Part shown: piece after piece, positions 23,366-35,593 of the stretch
How positions within the stretch are numbered: position 1 is the stretch's first letter
Layout of the letters: each line of letters starts with the position of its first letter
Assembly (NCBI GenBank): GCA_032622095.1
Contig: CP136068.1
Coordinates: 122,519,989 to 122,583,988, forward strand
Source: Siphonodentalium dalli
Taxonomy: Eukaryota > Mollusca > Scaphopoda > Gadilida > Siphonodentaliidae
Direction: 5' to 3'
DNA length: 64,000 bases
Translations under genes and position numbers: made by a program
The notes under the pieces: generated by a model
The model's input: only the letters and a program-made list of their open reading frames with translations
Databases searched by the model: none
Told to the model about the DNA's origin: nothing

Positions 23366-23905
23366 ACAGGAGTTGATAATCGGACATAAATTCGCAGCAA
23401 ATAAATAAAAATGTTTGATTCACCTCTGACATTATTACCAACTCAAGAATCAAATCGTCGCGAGAAAAGTCAATCTGGCTTCAATTACCGTTGTTTGTTT
23501 TCTGGATCGGAGACTGTTTATCAAACAATAGAAACGGAATTCACAAACGTTTGCCCTGGTTCGATGACCAATAGCTTTTATCAACTCAAGAGGATTTCAA
23601 TCCTTCTGTATGAGCGTCCTGTATATCACCTCAATATGAATTGCCGTCACATCCGCGAATCTTTCGAATGTCATGTCTGACATTTCTTTCAAATGTTCTC
23701 AATCTAGTCTCCTTGACAGGTATTACATTGACTTGACATATTATCTCAACAAAATGTCCATCCTTCAGTTTTTTTAATGTGCGAATCGGTGCAGCCATGC
23801 AACATTGAGTGCCGTGTTTGATCTTAACAAGCTAGAGCCAGAAGCCGCCATCGCACGCCGCCGCCATCCATATTGGCCACAAGTCGCCGCCAGTTATATT
23901 ATCTC

Positions 23906-24360
23906 TAGGAATCAGGGAGCTAAATGTGTTCTAGAGTCGGGGAGCGAGTACACCGTGGAATGCTAAAGGTGAAGGTAACTGAAGAATGACCTTCACCTGA
24001 TACATGCGACACGTTATTAAAGGATGACATCGCGTTTATTTGATTTGTACATACTATCTAAATAATTTAAACTGGTGAATGAATGGGGGAATGGATTTTT
24101 GTGAGCGGGTAATTTATTTAACTAGCTGCTGTAGTCCTGGGTTTTTCCAGATCAAATTTGGCTGTGAGATAGCCCTGTCGTAGACTTGGGGATTTATTTT
24201 TAAAAGTAAACACATGACCTATGATTTTTCTTGCATTTTCGTGATCAACTGGTGTCAATCTAGCTGGGTAAACATCACTGGTATGGCTTGCAGGCTTCAA
24301 TTCAGTGAATTTGGCCGAAACGTTAACACTGTCGCCTATGGGAAACCATTTAGTTCAGTG
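23906..24360 (+). repeat. 455-bp direct repeat, copy 1
   Basis: This aligns without gaps in length to 25257-25711, with only a handful of substitutions (for example GTAACTGAAG/GTAACCGAAG and CAGGCTTC/CAGACTTC). The pair flanks an 896-bp spacer. It does not begin TG or end CA and no priming site was seen, so a long terminal repeat is not supported. Confidence 0.9.
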
Positions 24361-25256
24361 ATTCCTATAAGGAAAATTTGAATTTTACGAAAATTCACGT
24401 CTCGCCAAGATAAGTTGTTAATTCCATATTTTTTTATTTTCAAATGATAATGACCACATTTTGGACATATTTAAAGAAGAAACCCATGGATTCGCCAGTA
24501 GATAGTAAAGAAAGTGATAAATCTGGGAATTTTGCATGGACAACCGGTACCATTAGGGGGTCAGGGGGTCTAAAGCCCCTCTCCCACAATTTTGAGGAGT
24601 GTTAGCCCCCCCCCCATTGGGAAAAGGTGACAGTTGACCCAATTAAGCTTTTCCGGCACCCTGTAGTCTTAACGGGGACCGTAGCCCCACCCCAAGTCGG
24701 GGGGTGGGGTGATGGCATCACCACAAGAGTTACTGTCGTGCAAAATTGTCATGGCAGGTTTGTTAAACAGACCGTATGGCCTGCCATCTGGTAAAATTTT
24801 ATGTCTGATGCTGTGTCTGATGTTGTATCATTATGTTTAGATATTTAAATTGACTTATGGTTGCTTTATATTGCTATTAAAGTGTTTTTATTTTAATCTT
24901 CTGTTAATTTTGGTAAATGTTTATTATAAATTGCCAAATTCTGCATGAAAAGTGTTTAAAATTGGACAATATATCGCTCTCAAAGTATATATTAACATTT
25001 CCTCTTCAATTTAGTAATATTATGTTATATCAGGGCATACTTCAGTTATACGAGATGCATCAGCTAGTAAAATTGAAAAAACAAATCTGAATTTTTTGGC
25101 TTTATTTTGAGGATTGACACTAATTTTCAGGATGCCTCATATTGGAAAAATAAACCACAATTGCTCGATATAATCCATTTTTGATTTCAGTAAGGTCTAT
25201 ATTTTGATAAAATACTATAAGAAACGCCGTGTTTCACACATGTACATATATATATA
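24361..25256. other. Spacer between 455-bp repeats, no gene seen
   Basis: The spacer contains C-rich and G-rich patches (24555-24720) and AT-rich sequence with a TA microsatellite at 25245-25257. No coding region was recognised. Confidence 0.4.
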
Positions 25257-25711
25257 TAGGAATCAGGGAGCTAAATGTGTTCTAGAGTCGGGGAGCGAGT
25301 ACACCGTGGAATGCTAAAGGTGAAGGTAACCGAAGAATGACCTTCACCTGATACATGCGACACGTTATTAAAGGATGACATCGCGTTTATTTGATTTGTA
25401 CATACTATCTAAATAATTTAAACTGGTGAATGAATGGGGGAATGGATTTTTGTGAGCGGGTAATTTATTTAACTAGTTGCTGTAGTCCTGGGTTTTTCCA
25501 GATCAAATTTGGCTGTGAGATAGCCCTGTCGTAGACTTGGGGATTTATTTTAAAAAGTAAACACATGACCTATGATTTTTCTTGCATTTTCGTGATCAAC
25601 TGGTGTCAATCTAGCTGGGTAAACATCACTGGTATGGCTTGCAGACTTCAATTCAGTGAATTTGGCCGAAACGTTAACACTGTCGCCTATGGGAAACCAT
25701 TTAGTTCAGTG
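25257..25711 (+). repeat. 455-bp direct repeat, copy 2
   Basis: This is the partner of 23906-24360 at an offset of 1351 bp. Near identity implies a recent duplication or gene conversion. Confidence 0.9.
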
Positions 25712-26074
25712 CTTCCTCTAACGCCAGCCACATGAAAAAATCTCCGCCGCAAAATGGATGAGTCGTGTTTATGGGCACATAATGTCAAGCACAACTCTAC
25801 ACTGTGAATCGCAAAGAACTAAACAGCATTGCCTAATATTGGCATACTCGCATGGAAACGACATGGTTGTTATATTATCAGAACACCCGGGCATCTCAAT
25901 GTGGAATAGACTATGCCAATGCATGCTTTCATATAACTGAATGGGAGCATCCATTCAGTATTGAAATGATTAAAGTATAAATTATTTATTTCGACATGAT
26001 TCAGTCTCAGACATCGCTGGCATTTGTCAATATATGCACATAACCTGTAGAAGAGAATAGAAAAGTATCACGGA

Positions 26075-26328
26075 ATTTGGCCGTATTGCCACTTGAGTTT
26101 AGAGTTATCCATCTTCATCCGCAATTTTGTCCGAGACCGTCCGTTTGACCACGTTTTTCTGGGCCACAAATTATTGCACATTTCGAGAAATAACAAACTT
26201 CAAAAGTCGATATCTGATCACTCTGAGCTTTGATGGATGGGTTCCTCGACTCGAATCAAATATTGTTTTACCCCCGAGGCCAAATAAATAGTAATTTAGG
26301 AGCGTTAATTCGGATAATGCATCTTTAA
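26075..26328 (-). mobile_element. TTAA MITE family CD, inverted partial copy
   Basis: The right end reads CGGATAATGCATCT-TTAA (26325-26328), the reverse complement of the left end at 40405. The body (GAGTTATCCATCTTCATCCG, TCCTCGACTCGAAT, CACTCTGAG) matches 40420-40640 in inverse orientation. Confidence 0.7.
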
Positions 26329-27180
26329 CACGCTTGGTGCTAACGTATATCAGAAAGATAAATGGTCTAATAAATTGAGAGAATCCACGCCGAGCCTTTG
26401 ACGAGGCCCAGACCTAATTTACTGGACGAGTTTTGTCAAGTCCGCCATAAACTGGGGACAAGTTGTAGATTATATTTATTACATTATCCAAAACTTTGAC
26501 AAAACATAATTAAATCAACAAATGGGACGCGAAATTAACGTCAAGCTTATAATTATAAGGCACGCGATGACGTTTCACGTAACTATACGTTGTTTGCCCG
26601 CGTAAAGAAATAGTCCCAGATAATTAAAGACTCTTTATCGTATTTAATGGCGTATATTTAATGAGATAACTTTTCAAACTCTTCACTCATTATAGTTTGT
26701 TGGAAAAATATTGGAAACCATAGTTTTTTTTTAGATGTAGCGTATACGGAATGTAAACATACGACAAACAGCAAGTCAACGGTCACCTGGCACTATTTCC
26801 TGTTATTAAACGAACGTTTAATATCACAATTTATTAAATGGGTTTATTGAATGGCTTAATGGTAGGATCATGTAATAGATATTATTATTATTAGAAATAA
26901 AATATATTCAATTCAACACAGGGCTCTATATATCGGAGACATCATGCCACATCTGTTGATAAGTTCATCTCTAATTTTATCTCCCCTGTTGTGACCCCCG
27001 CGTAACTATACAGCGCGCAATGCAGCTGGATAACTTCAACGATAAATACGTCGATCTTGTCTGCAATATTGACCGTTCATTCATATTTTGTAGTCACGAA
27101 AGGTTTTATCTACAATTGTTCATCCCGTTATATCCACACATCGTATAAACTGATGCATATTTAATGAGGCGTCCATTGTT
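26329..27180. other. AT-rich intergenic DNA, no gene seen
   Basis: No reading frame or repeat of note was found. Confidence 0.35.
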
Positions 27181-27530
27181 TGCCTGTGAATAATTCATGT
27201 TATGGGAAGTAGGAATTATCTCCAGCGAGATAGTCCCAACATATCACCGCTATCTTTGCTTCATCGACAGGGCCTTCACATGGAAGCTTAGTACAGACAT
27301 ATTTAATTCAAGATTTACCCACCCTGCTAACTGCATGACGTGGTTTCCAAACAAGGCCACTTTGGACAGCAACTTCAATGCAATTATCTTTGATTATATT
27401 ATTATAAAATCCATTTATAGAAAAAATATACTACCCAAATGGAATGCATACACTATTTTCCATGAACATCCAATGATTAGACGATCGTTAATCTGAATGG
27501 CCATGACTCCATACTACTGGCACACTGAAA
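27181..27530. repeat. Diverged dispersed repeat, partner at about 32955-33235
   Basis: Shared landmarks in the same order are AAGCTTAGTACA, ATGAC...TTTCMAAAC, CATCTTTGATT or TATCTTTGATT, and ATTAGACGATCGTTAATYTGAA. Similarity is patchy, so the copies are old. No coding capacity is evident. Confidence 0.5.
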
Positions 27531-27599
27531 GACAAATAAAAACAAGCTTAATATATATTTCGATGGTTCTTGATACTGTACTTAAATGTAAACAATCCG

Positions 27600-27730
27600 A
27601 TTCGATGGTCCCGTATCATCAGATTCCAACAACAACAACAACAACAAAAACAACAGCAACAACAACAATTCTTCAAAAGACTCGTTGGTGATCATCATCG
27701 ATTAATTACCAAACGATAATACTAACCACT
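27600..27730 (+). mobile_element. TTAA MITE family CD, fragment with CAA microsatellite
   Basis: AATCCGATTCGATGGTCCCG, ATCATCAGATTCCAACAACA and the following ATCGATTAATTA match the CD family left half. A CAA/CAG microsatellite expands inside (27630-27667). Confidence 0.5.
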
Positions 27731-28342
27731 CGTGCAATGTCACATACATAAGTGTTATCATCCTGATTCACAATCGCTAATGTGTGTCATTCGCACAAGA
27801 CTCACATTCGTAGTCAACTTTTCAATTCGGTCATAAAAATGTAGTCAGCTTTTTCGCTGGCAATCACTTTCGTAGTCAGCTTTTCGCTGAAAATCACTTT
27901 GATTGGGATTGTTGTTGTCGAGATCGTACATTAATTTACAAACAACGATCCATATCAATATCCAATTTAATGAACGGTTATTTTATTGTGGACGATTTCA
28001 TTTGATATATGACTTGCATGTATGATTCCATAATGTATGCATGTAGCTATCTATAGACAATGGTTTTCAAGTTTAATATCGCTCTTATTGATTGGTAGAA
28101 CATGCCAGAAGGCATATACCTATATATAGAGCTTCGTCACTCGGTTTGTGGTGTATGGGGGTTAATGTATGATTTCAAATTCCAGGCATGTCGTTTCACG
28201 AATAGGTATTGAATTTCCAACTGTTAGCTGCTAATATTTCTCAAATCTAATTCCGTCCCGGGTGGCATGTTGTAGCACCCCTCATGATAAAACCTCAACT
28301 AATATCGTAATTTACATGTAAATGTAGTCCTTCGATCTTCAG
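27731..28342. other. Intergenic DNA with short repeats
   Basis: TCGTAGTCARCTTTT and TCGCTG(G/A)AAATCACTTT-like words recur two to three times at 27790-27905. No gene was recognised. Confidence 0.35.
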
Positions 28343-28347
28343 TATTA

Positions 28348-30138
28348 GAGACCTTTCGCATCCTCACGTTTACGATTACGAATACGGATAGCTATTCGTA
28401 GTCAAAAGTCTATCCGTATGGCCAAACAGTCCTTTCGCAAAACGATTACGCGTAAGAGTTTTGACGAACACGTACGATCATTATTTCGTACCACTTTTAC
28501 AACCCAAAGCGTGTGTTTGGTATACAGTCCCTTAATACTTCACTTATCGTCTCATTTGCAACAATGCGATAATCATGACCTGCTAATATTGTCAATAATT
28601 CGACCAGTCACAAGGTACGACCCGGGATTCTCGTGATATATTGTGGCAATACAGGTATAAATGCCAGGTCATATGTGGTGGAAATTCAGTTCGTTGTTAG
28701 CATGGATGACCGGATAGACGTTATGCTGATGGGGAAGAGGGGTTCCTGAATTTGGACCTCACATCAACCACGACGCCATCGTTCAAGCCCCTTCAAGTCC
28801 GCGAGTTGATTTCAATGCGATTTCGGCTTCATCTCTTTGGGTTTAGGAAATCCGACATAAGGTTGGTGAGCTCGCTGATGTGCATCACTTCTGATTTGTT
28901 AATACCAAATCGAAACAAAGTCGAAACAAAGTCGACACGGTAGAATCGATGTGCATCAAGTTGCTTTTTTGTCAGATATTTGACAAACCGGCAAAATTTC
29001 GTTGAACAAAATGTTGATAAATAACAGGTTTTGGGCAATTTTATAATATAGTTGACTGTGGTTAGCTTTAATTTTGAGCAATTACTCGATTCTGATAACA
29101 GAAGCGGCATTTAAAAAAAAAATTGTTGTTGGAATCTGATGATATGGGGACATCTAATCGGATTGAGTACCTTTAAATGCCGCATTTGTGCGTGTTCTTT
29201 AAATTAAAAATAAATGCAAAGAACAAACCTGACAGAGACTGCTGAGCTATGGTGATGTTGGTGGGTGTGCCAAATATTATTTTAGTTACGGTTCAGGTGC
29301 AGAAATCACTACTTACCAGTTGAATCGGGATCCAGGGTAGGTTCAGATTACTCAGACAGAGTACTTTATGTAACTTAGAACTCGGTTATGAATTCCATGT
29401 AATTTTAAAATCGGTTATGAATTCCATGTAATTTTAAAATGCCCTGCATTACAGAATCTACGAGAGATATATAAAACCCAACTTCTACCGAAAACCGAAT
29501 ATTATTAAATTGAATGAACTATTCAATTCGGGAAAGGGGAAGAGAACACAAAATCTTTCACTATTCATTAATATGGTTATGCCATTCTTTAGGCCATCCT
29601 GATGCATTCTATAACTGCATACGCTAGGACACCACCATGGGTTGTTGAATTAAATAATTGTTGAATTTCACTATATATTGTGTACTATCTTGCACATAAT
29701 AATCACTCAAAACTCCTCATGCATCGCACACTATATACTGTATTTTTGGCGACTGGTTTCATAGTGCACTCCTCTTACTGTATAGTTTTCTGTCGCAGCC
29801 AGCGATGGCTATCCGTTGTGAATAGCGATCTTATTTCGCGGGAAGCTCGTGATTCACGACGACGAGTACAGTGATTGACAATCTAAACAGCATATCGAGG
29901 TCGTAGCTCAATACAACTGGATGGTTTACATTATATACATATACAGTCTCGAACGGAGTAAAGTGATATATTGCAGAAAATAAATTTCAGGTGTTATTTG
30001 AGCTTATTAGAAACCATGAAATCGTAACCGTCATTACGTATAGTAAAATACGAGAACGATTAGAAAGTACACAAAGGATGGTGACGTGGTACCCTATTCG
30101 TATCCGTAATCGTAAACGTGAGTTTTGCGAAAGGTCTC
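28348..30138. mobile_element. 1.79-kb TIR element with TATTA duplication
   Basis: The left end GAGACCTTTCGCATCCTCAC is mirrored at the right by GAGTTTTGCGAAAGGTCTC; the match continues inward through ACGTTTACGATTACG for about 43 bp. Both ends abut TATTA (28343-28347 and 30139-30143), a likely 5-bp target-site duplication. Inside are an inner partial repeat of the terminus (28384-28450) and a CD-family fragment. No transposase-like frame was found. Confidence 0.75.
28970..29176 (-). mobile_element. TTAA MITE family CD fragment nested in the 1.79-kb element
   Basis: The right end ATCGGATTGAGTACCT-TTAA (29173-29176) and the body (GTTGGAATCTGATGATATGG, TTCGTTGAACAAAATGTTGA) match 40645-40769. 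It is nested within the element at 28348-30138 and so is probably younger than it. Confidence 0.65.
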
Positions 30139-30550
30139 TATTATCGGCAATCTCAATTAAAGATCGCCAAATCTCCGATAATACATACCGCTCTCACCAA
30201 TCCGCCATTCAATATTAATTCTCCGCAAAATCCGAAATATGCCACACAAATAATTTAATACAAATGCCGAAATGTGAGGGAAAAACTCCCGATGATATTC
30301 GTAAATCTATCGCAGAAGGAGCTCATCGTCGGTACGCCATGTTCAGTCAACGGTCGGAAACGCAATGGGGTACTGCCTGTCCATTAAGTTGACAATGGGT
30401 TAAGATGTCACACCATCCGTGCAGCGAATGAGCGAGTGGATATTCCCGAACGCATGGTACAACTCAGGTTTCTTGACCCAATTTCGGCTTAAGTCATTCT
30501 GATCAGAGGTGACGCATCAAACAAATGGACTCGGCCATGTTTTAAGTAAG
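30139..30550. other. Intergenic DNA, no gene seen
   Basis: No recognisable feature. Confidence 0.35.
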
Positions 30551-30652
30551 ATAATAGCTGAAAACTGTACATTATTTCAGCGAATGGAACGATCTCGGCC
30601 TACGGCCTCGATCGATCCATTCCCTGAATAATGTACAGTTTTCAGCAATTAT
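30551..30652. mobile_element. About 100-bp hairpin element
   Basis: GCTGAAAACTGTACATTATT is mirrored by AATAATGTACAGTTTTCAGC. The inner arms CGAATGGAACGATC...CGATCGATCCATTCC also pair. The loop is CGGCCTACGGCC-like. Confidence 0.75.
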
Positions 30653-31590
30653 CCTATACATACTTCAAGCAGACGAGAACAAAAACAACGACAACTACAG
30701 TACCCATACAGTACAAAAATACAGATTCCTCGAATAGTTATTCATAGAATAAACCGACGCCGCTATTTGTCACAAACGACATCGATTTTAGAGATCATCC
30801 ACTGCATGCATATCACGTAATTAAACAACGAGATTTGGAAAGTGCAAACTCCATGCAGGGTTTATCTCCCTTGGTAACTCGATAAGACCGCTGCTACCGG
30901 CGACCATTTTACCCACATGTGGTGGACTTCCTCGATATATACTAAACGAACAGAGCTACGTGTTGCCGTTTATCAAGAACACAAACTATTGCAAAAACAA
31001 TTGTGTAATTCCGTATCTTAAGTTTGGAAAGTCCCACTAAAACCAAAGAAAATGCATGGCAAATACTAGTCAAGTCAAACACAAGGGTGCTATTGTCTGT
31101 CATTTTGCTGACTAGCGTGCGAAAATCGTCAACAAAACAACCGCTCTATAATTCTCCATTCTGTCAATAAGTTTTACAGCGGGAATTATTCTCAACGCAC
31201 ATAGGAAATTTGACTTTGGGGCGATCAGTTCCGCCATTTTGACTGGAAAAACCAGCGTTAATATAGAAAACCACAGATGGTACCCAGCCGGTGACAGAGT
31301 GTATATGACTGGTGAGCTCTGATAGAGATTGACAAAAGTGATCACCGGTGAAAAGCTAATGACATGTGTGACCGGTCTGAAAAGCTGATTGCTTGTACTA
31401 AAGTGATCGGAGTTTTGTGACAATGACTCCATCAGTTAAGTGTCATCAATATCTACCAGAGCACACCAGCCATACTTCATTTCTGACCGTCTGGGTACTA
31501 GTGTGTGGTGTTCTATATTTAGCGCGAGGGTTTCTAGCCAAAAGGGCGATACCGATGCCCCATGCAAAGTCAAATTTCCAATGATCGCAC
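30653..31590. other. Intergenic DNA, no gene seen
   Basis: The minus-strand frame at 31112-31432 has no domain signature. Confidence 0.3.
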
Positions 31591-31593
31591 AAA

Positions 31594-31955
31594 AAGTTTA
31601 ATGACAGAATGGAGAATTGGAGCGGTAGTTTAATGATAGAATGGAGAATTGGAGCGGTAGTTTAATGATAGAATGGAGAATTGGAGCGGTAGTTTGATGA
31701 TAGAATGGAGAATTGGAGTGGTAGTTTGATGATAGAATGGAGAATTGGAGCGGTAGTTTAATGATAGAATGGAGAATTGGAGCGGTAGTTTAATGATAGA
31801 ATGGAGAATTGGAGCGGTAGTTTGATGATAGAATGGAGAATTGGAGTGGTAGTTTCATGATAGAATGGAGAATTGGAGTGGTAGTTTGATGATAGAATGG
31901 AGAATTGGAGTGGTAGTTTGATGATATAATGGAGAAATGGAGCGGTAGTTTTGTT
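31594..31955. repeat. 32-bp minisatellite, about 11 copies
   Basis: The unit TAGTTTAATGATAGAATGGA (then GAATTGGAGCGG) repeats about 11 times. Variants TTTGATGA/TTTAATGA and GGAGTGG/GGAGCGG are mixed. Because 32 is not a multiple of three, minus-strand frames across it cycle and are not evidence of a protein. Confidence 0.95.
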
Positions 31956-33405
31956 GATGATTTTCGCAAGCTACTCAGCAAAATTGCATCAATTTAGAAC
32001 CGTTGTGTTTAACTTAATTGGCATGCGTGTTGGTGTAAACATATTTATTCTCTAAATCATGCACATGAATTAACAAGATAATAGTACAAATATAATATAA
32101 AGACAATTTTATTAGAGATTAGGATTTGGCAGAAAGCAGGATGCTTATATCAGCCATGTCCCCATCTTTAGCATTCACAGGTGGTGTCTTTATGACTTTA
32201 ATGACTTTAATGATAATATGTCTATCGTGACCACATTGTCACATAACACATGAGTACATATAACAAATATATAGTACATTACATAAACATTATATGTCAA
32301 TTAAACATATAGAGACAGGAAATACACATATATAAATGTAGTATGTATAACACATACAAAGATGAACCTAGAAATCGGCACTCGGCAGTATATAGGAGAT
32401 AAATTTCATAATGTTCTTTTCCCAGTTAGATTTTGCTCTCATGTTCAATGTTTCTATCTTATTGGCTTTGTCAGCCATCTGGGGCATAGGCCGTCAAACA
32501 GTAACTCATCATGAGTCACTGCTCGGCAGTCCATGCATCAGATGACCGGAATTGTTACATGTATGTGACCTGACCCCAGACCCCACCCCATTATTTTCTA
32601 ATAAACGTAGCTCAAAGTTCAAGTTTCGAAATCAAGGCATGCGTGTTGTCGTGTCAATGTCGACCATGTGCGTTTAGACGTTTGTGATTATAGGAAAACA
32701 AAATCACCGTTTCGCAATTAGTTCTTTGGCCATAGTGGGACTTTCCAAACTTAAAGTACAGAATTACACAATTTTGTTGGGGTATTTTGTGTGCTTAATA
32801 ATGGCAACGTGTTGCTCTGTTCGCTTAGTATATATATTATTATCGCGGAAGTTCGCCACATGTGGGTAAAATGTCGCCGGTAGAAGCGGTCTTTACGAGT
32901 CATCAAGGCAGATAAACCCTGCATAGAGTTTGAAGTGTCATATGGCTTTGATGCCTGGTGCTGTTCCTATTCCACTTTTGTCCAAATGGCCTTCTCACGA
33001 AAGCTTAGTACATAATACTTAATGCAAGGTGTATCAACCCTGTTGTTGGCCGCATGACCAGATTTCAAAACACAACCACTTTCGACAGCATCTTAAATGT
33101 ACTCATCTTTGATTGAATTATTCAAGGAAAAATAAAACCACACAAATAGGATGAGTACATTCAAAAATCCAATAATTAGACGATCGTTAATTTGAAGGGC
33201 CGGACTCCCCCGTATTACCTTGTACGGACTCACAGAATTACCAATACTAACAATACTAATTTAAACTACACGAATGTCATCACTGATAATCCAGGAATAC
33301 CTACTGCGAATGAGCAGAGATCGATGACAAGGAAAGTATATGGCTATATATAGTCTGGCGCAGTGAAATTTCTGCTTTGCACGATCCACCAGCTTAAGCA
33401 CAGTA
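31956..33405. other. Intergenic DNA, no gene seen
   Basis: This includes the diverged repeat at about 32955-33235 (partner 27181-27530). No coding region was recognised. Confidence 0.35.
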
Positions 33406-33409
33406 TATG

Positions 33410-33830
33410 TGACCCGCCATATCAAATCCAGTCGTAAGTCGGGATTTTTTTACCCTGTGCCAATGCATTCTCTTATATATGCGAGTCGACCATAGGTCGC
33501 CTCGCATATATAAGAGAATGCATTGGCCTAACAATTTTTTACAATTTTAATAATTTTTTCTTGTATTCTTTAACAATTTTATAATTTCACCCATACAGAG
33601 CCCCAGACAAACATGAGCAGACGACACTCTTCTATATGCTTCTATATATGTGTGGGGCTCCCTGCAGGGTAATGGATGTTTTTTATTTTATGTCCTAAAA
33701 ATTGTCAGAAACATTTATTTAAAAAAAATGATAAAAAATTGTTAGGCCAATGCATTCTCTTATATATGAGAATGCATTGGCACAGGGTAAAAAAATCACG
33801 ACTTACGACTGGATTTGATATGGCGGGTCA
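33410..33830. mobile_element. Hairpin-cassette MITE type B3, complete (about 421 bp)
   Basis: Terminal inverted repeats of about 55-60 bp begin TGACCCGCCATATCAAATCC and run through TCGTAAGTCGKGATTTTTTTACCCTGTG into the hairpin cassettes. The left cassette (33460-33526) is full; the right (33747-33780) has lost its loop half. Between them is about 220 bp also present at 10698-10905. Flanks are TATA-rich, so the target duplication is ambiguous (TA or TATA), unlike the TTAA of B1 and B2. Confidence 0.85.
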
Positions 33831-34033
33831 AAATATAAATCATAATTATCATAACTCCCAGAAGACCGAACTTGTTATCCTACTCTCAATATGTTATCCT
33901 ACTCTCAGCACTGCGTCAATTTTTGCGTCATTCGGTATCATTGCGCGTTGTTTTAACAGTAATGGCTGCTGATGTTGTAGCTTTAAGAACGTATTAGGGC
34001 CAAAGGTGTGTTTCAGTGTGGTCTGGGTCGCAA

Positions 34034-34216
34034 CAAACTGGTAGAAAAATATAATAAACACAACAGTTAACTGTTCTGAGTAGCGTACGGGTTTTTTTCT
34101 CCTCTCGTGAGATGCGGGGATTTATTTAATAGTCCCCGCATCTCACTCGAGGAGAAAAACCGTAGGCTACTCAGAATAGTTAACTGTTGTGTTTATTATA
34201 TTTTTCTACCAGTTTG
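34034..34216. mobile_element. 183-bp fold-back element
   Basis: Two arms of about 88 bp pair almost fully: CAAACTGGTAGAAAAATATA at the left and TTCTACCAGTTTG at the right, with AACACAACAGTTAACTGTTC and GATGCGGGGA/TCCCCGCATC inside. A few mismatches lie in the middle. Confidence 0.85.
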
Positions 34217-34635
34217 GTTAACTGTTGCCTAACTTTTCCAATCGGCCAATTGAGGACAGTTGTCCGAGGCTTGATATTACTGCATCGCAGAACAAAACTA
34301 ATTGAATGAGTGCATGTATAGCTTTAAATGAAGTGTTCGGTACAAACCGAAGAAATTGATACCCAAGCGGTTAGAACATCATGGCTACATTTAGAGCGTG
34401 CACATAATCTGATGACGTCGTGCACATACTTGTATGACGTAGTACCCTAAACGTAGTCGCACTCTATCCGTGAGTTTTGCGAACGGACAACTTTGACGCA
34501 CGACAACAGATTTCCATTTAGTGAATTAACATTGTAATGTACATGTATAGCCGATACTGAATTTTGTATCATCACTGAGGAATGACAGTGGTCGATATAT
34601 TTGATAATTGAACAGCTATTATATAAATTGAATAC

Positions 34636-34818
34636 TTATTTAACAACACGGCCCTTCTTAGTTGGGCCACCCACAAGATGCCAATCTACACTCTTACCCT
34701 CATTCGCCATATAACACATTTTTTTAAATTTTTTTAACCAAATTATTTCTTCTGGCTTTTTTCCAGTAATCCACACTAAACCAAAATTTATTAGTTCTAT
34801 TAGTTTTCCTACCATCAC
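34636..34818 (-). other. Unidentified 60-codon minus-strand frame
   Basis: The frame reads like protein (FGLVWITGKKPEEIIWLKKF, then YMANEGKSVDWHLVGGPTKK) with balanced composition. It ends in a stop and could be a terminal exon or an element fragment. The family was not recognised and no upstream exon was identified. Confidence 0.25.
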
Positions 34819-34902
34819 CGCCCTTAATTGTTGCTAGGTGTGTAGAAGAAAATAAATCAATATCATCATCCCTAATCACACCACGTGAACATATCACATT
34901 TT

Positions 34903-35051
34903 ATTACACGCCTATTCCTAGAATCGTATTGTCGTATTTTTGATAAAATAAAAGCATAATCACACATGACAAGACAAACCGTGTCTGTTTCTGCATAAAC
35001 TTTGTAAGTTTTGTTTGTTTGTTTCAACTTAAGGATTCTAGGACGTGTAAT
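34903..35051. repeat. Inverted repeat about 150 bp, with related DNA to about 35190
   Basis: ATTACACGCCTATTCCTAGAATC is partly mirrored by GATTCTAGGACGTGTAAT. The adjacent 35080-35125 region resembles 5045-5080 (CACGTGTGCCA, AGAAGGATA). Confidence 0.6.
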
Positions 35052-35593
35052 AAACACAGCACGGTGCGTGTTTGGGTGGGTTTGTCGATACTGCACGTGT
35101 GCCACCACAGAAGGATATAACTCGATGCTTCGATTGTTTCTCCTCGTACTCTTATACGAGCTGGCACTCGTGCCGTGTTGACAACACCATTTACACACTC
35201 GCGTTGTTCTGTGTTAAACTATGTCTTCTTGTCTCCATTTCTCGGTCGTCAAACTGATGTCATTAGTGGGCATATATAGATATGCAAAAGACTGAAACCC
35301 TTTGAAATATGTACTCTTTTCTGTCGTGTGGTGGGATAGCGAAACTGGTGATAGACATATTAATGGAACAGACCAATAAAATCATCTCCGCTTGCAGTCG
35401 GATCCGAATCCATGAATAAATGTTTTTTTCTACTAGGTGTGTTATTGTATAATATGAAGTTACATAAGTATTGTTTATGACCAATACTGCGAAGTCCCAG
35501 TCCAAGCACTCAGACGTTTCCATATTAATTTAGGGAGGTTTCGCGAACTCGCTATTAGCAGTAACGACTAGGTTTTAGCTAGTCGTCGTAAAG

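Larger units (their letters stand above)
21973..23830. repeat. About 725-bp tandem repeat, two and a bit copies
   Basis: The word ACTCAAGARTCAAATCGTC marks units at 21991, 22720 and 23442 (spacings 729 and 722). The first two are near-complete and highly similar; the third breaks down after about 165 bp into weak copies that fade by 23830. Each full unit contains an internal duplication of about 100 bp (TCTCTGATRTTTCATC...ATGAGTGC / TTGAGTGC). It may be the unit of a local satellite or a duplicated exon region. Confidence 0.85.

Noticed and set aside
23906-25711. LTR retrotransposon with 455-bp terminal repeats
   Set aside because: The repeats lack TG...CA ends, no primer-binding or polypurine site was seen, and the spacer has no coding remnant.
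31594-31955. Repetitive minus-strand protein over the 32-bp repeat
   Set aside because: The period is not a multiple of three and the frame is open only because the unit has few stops.
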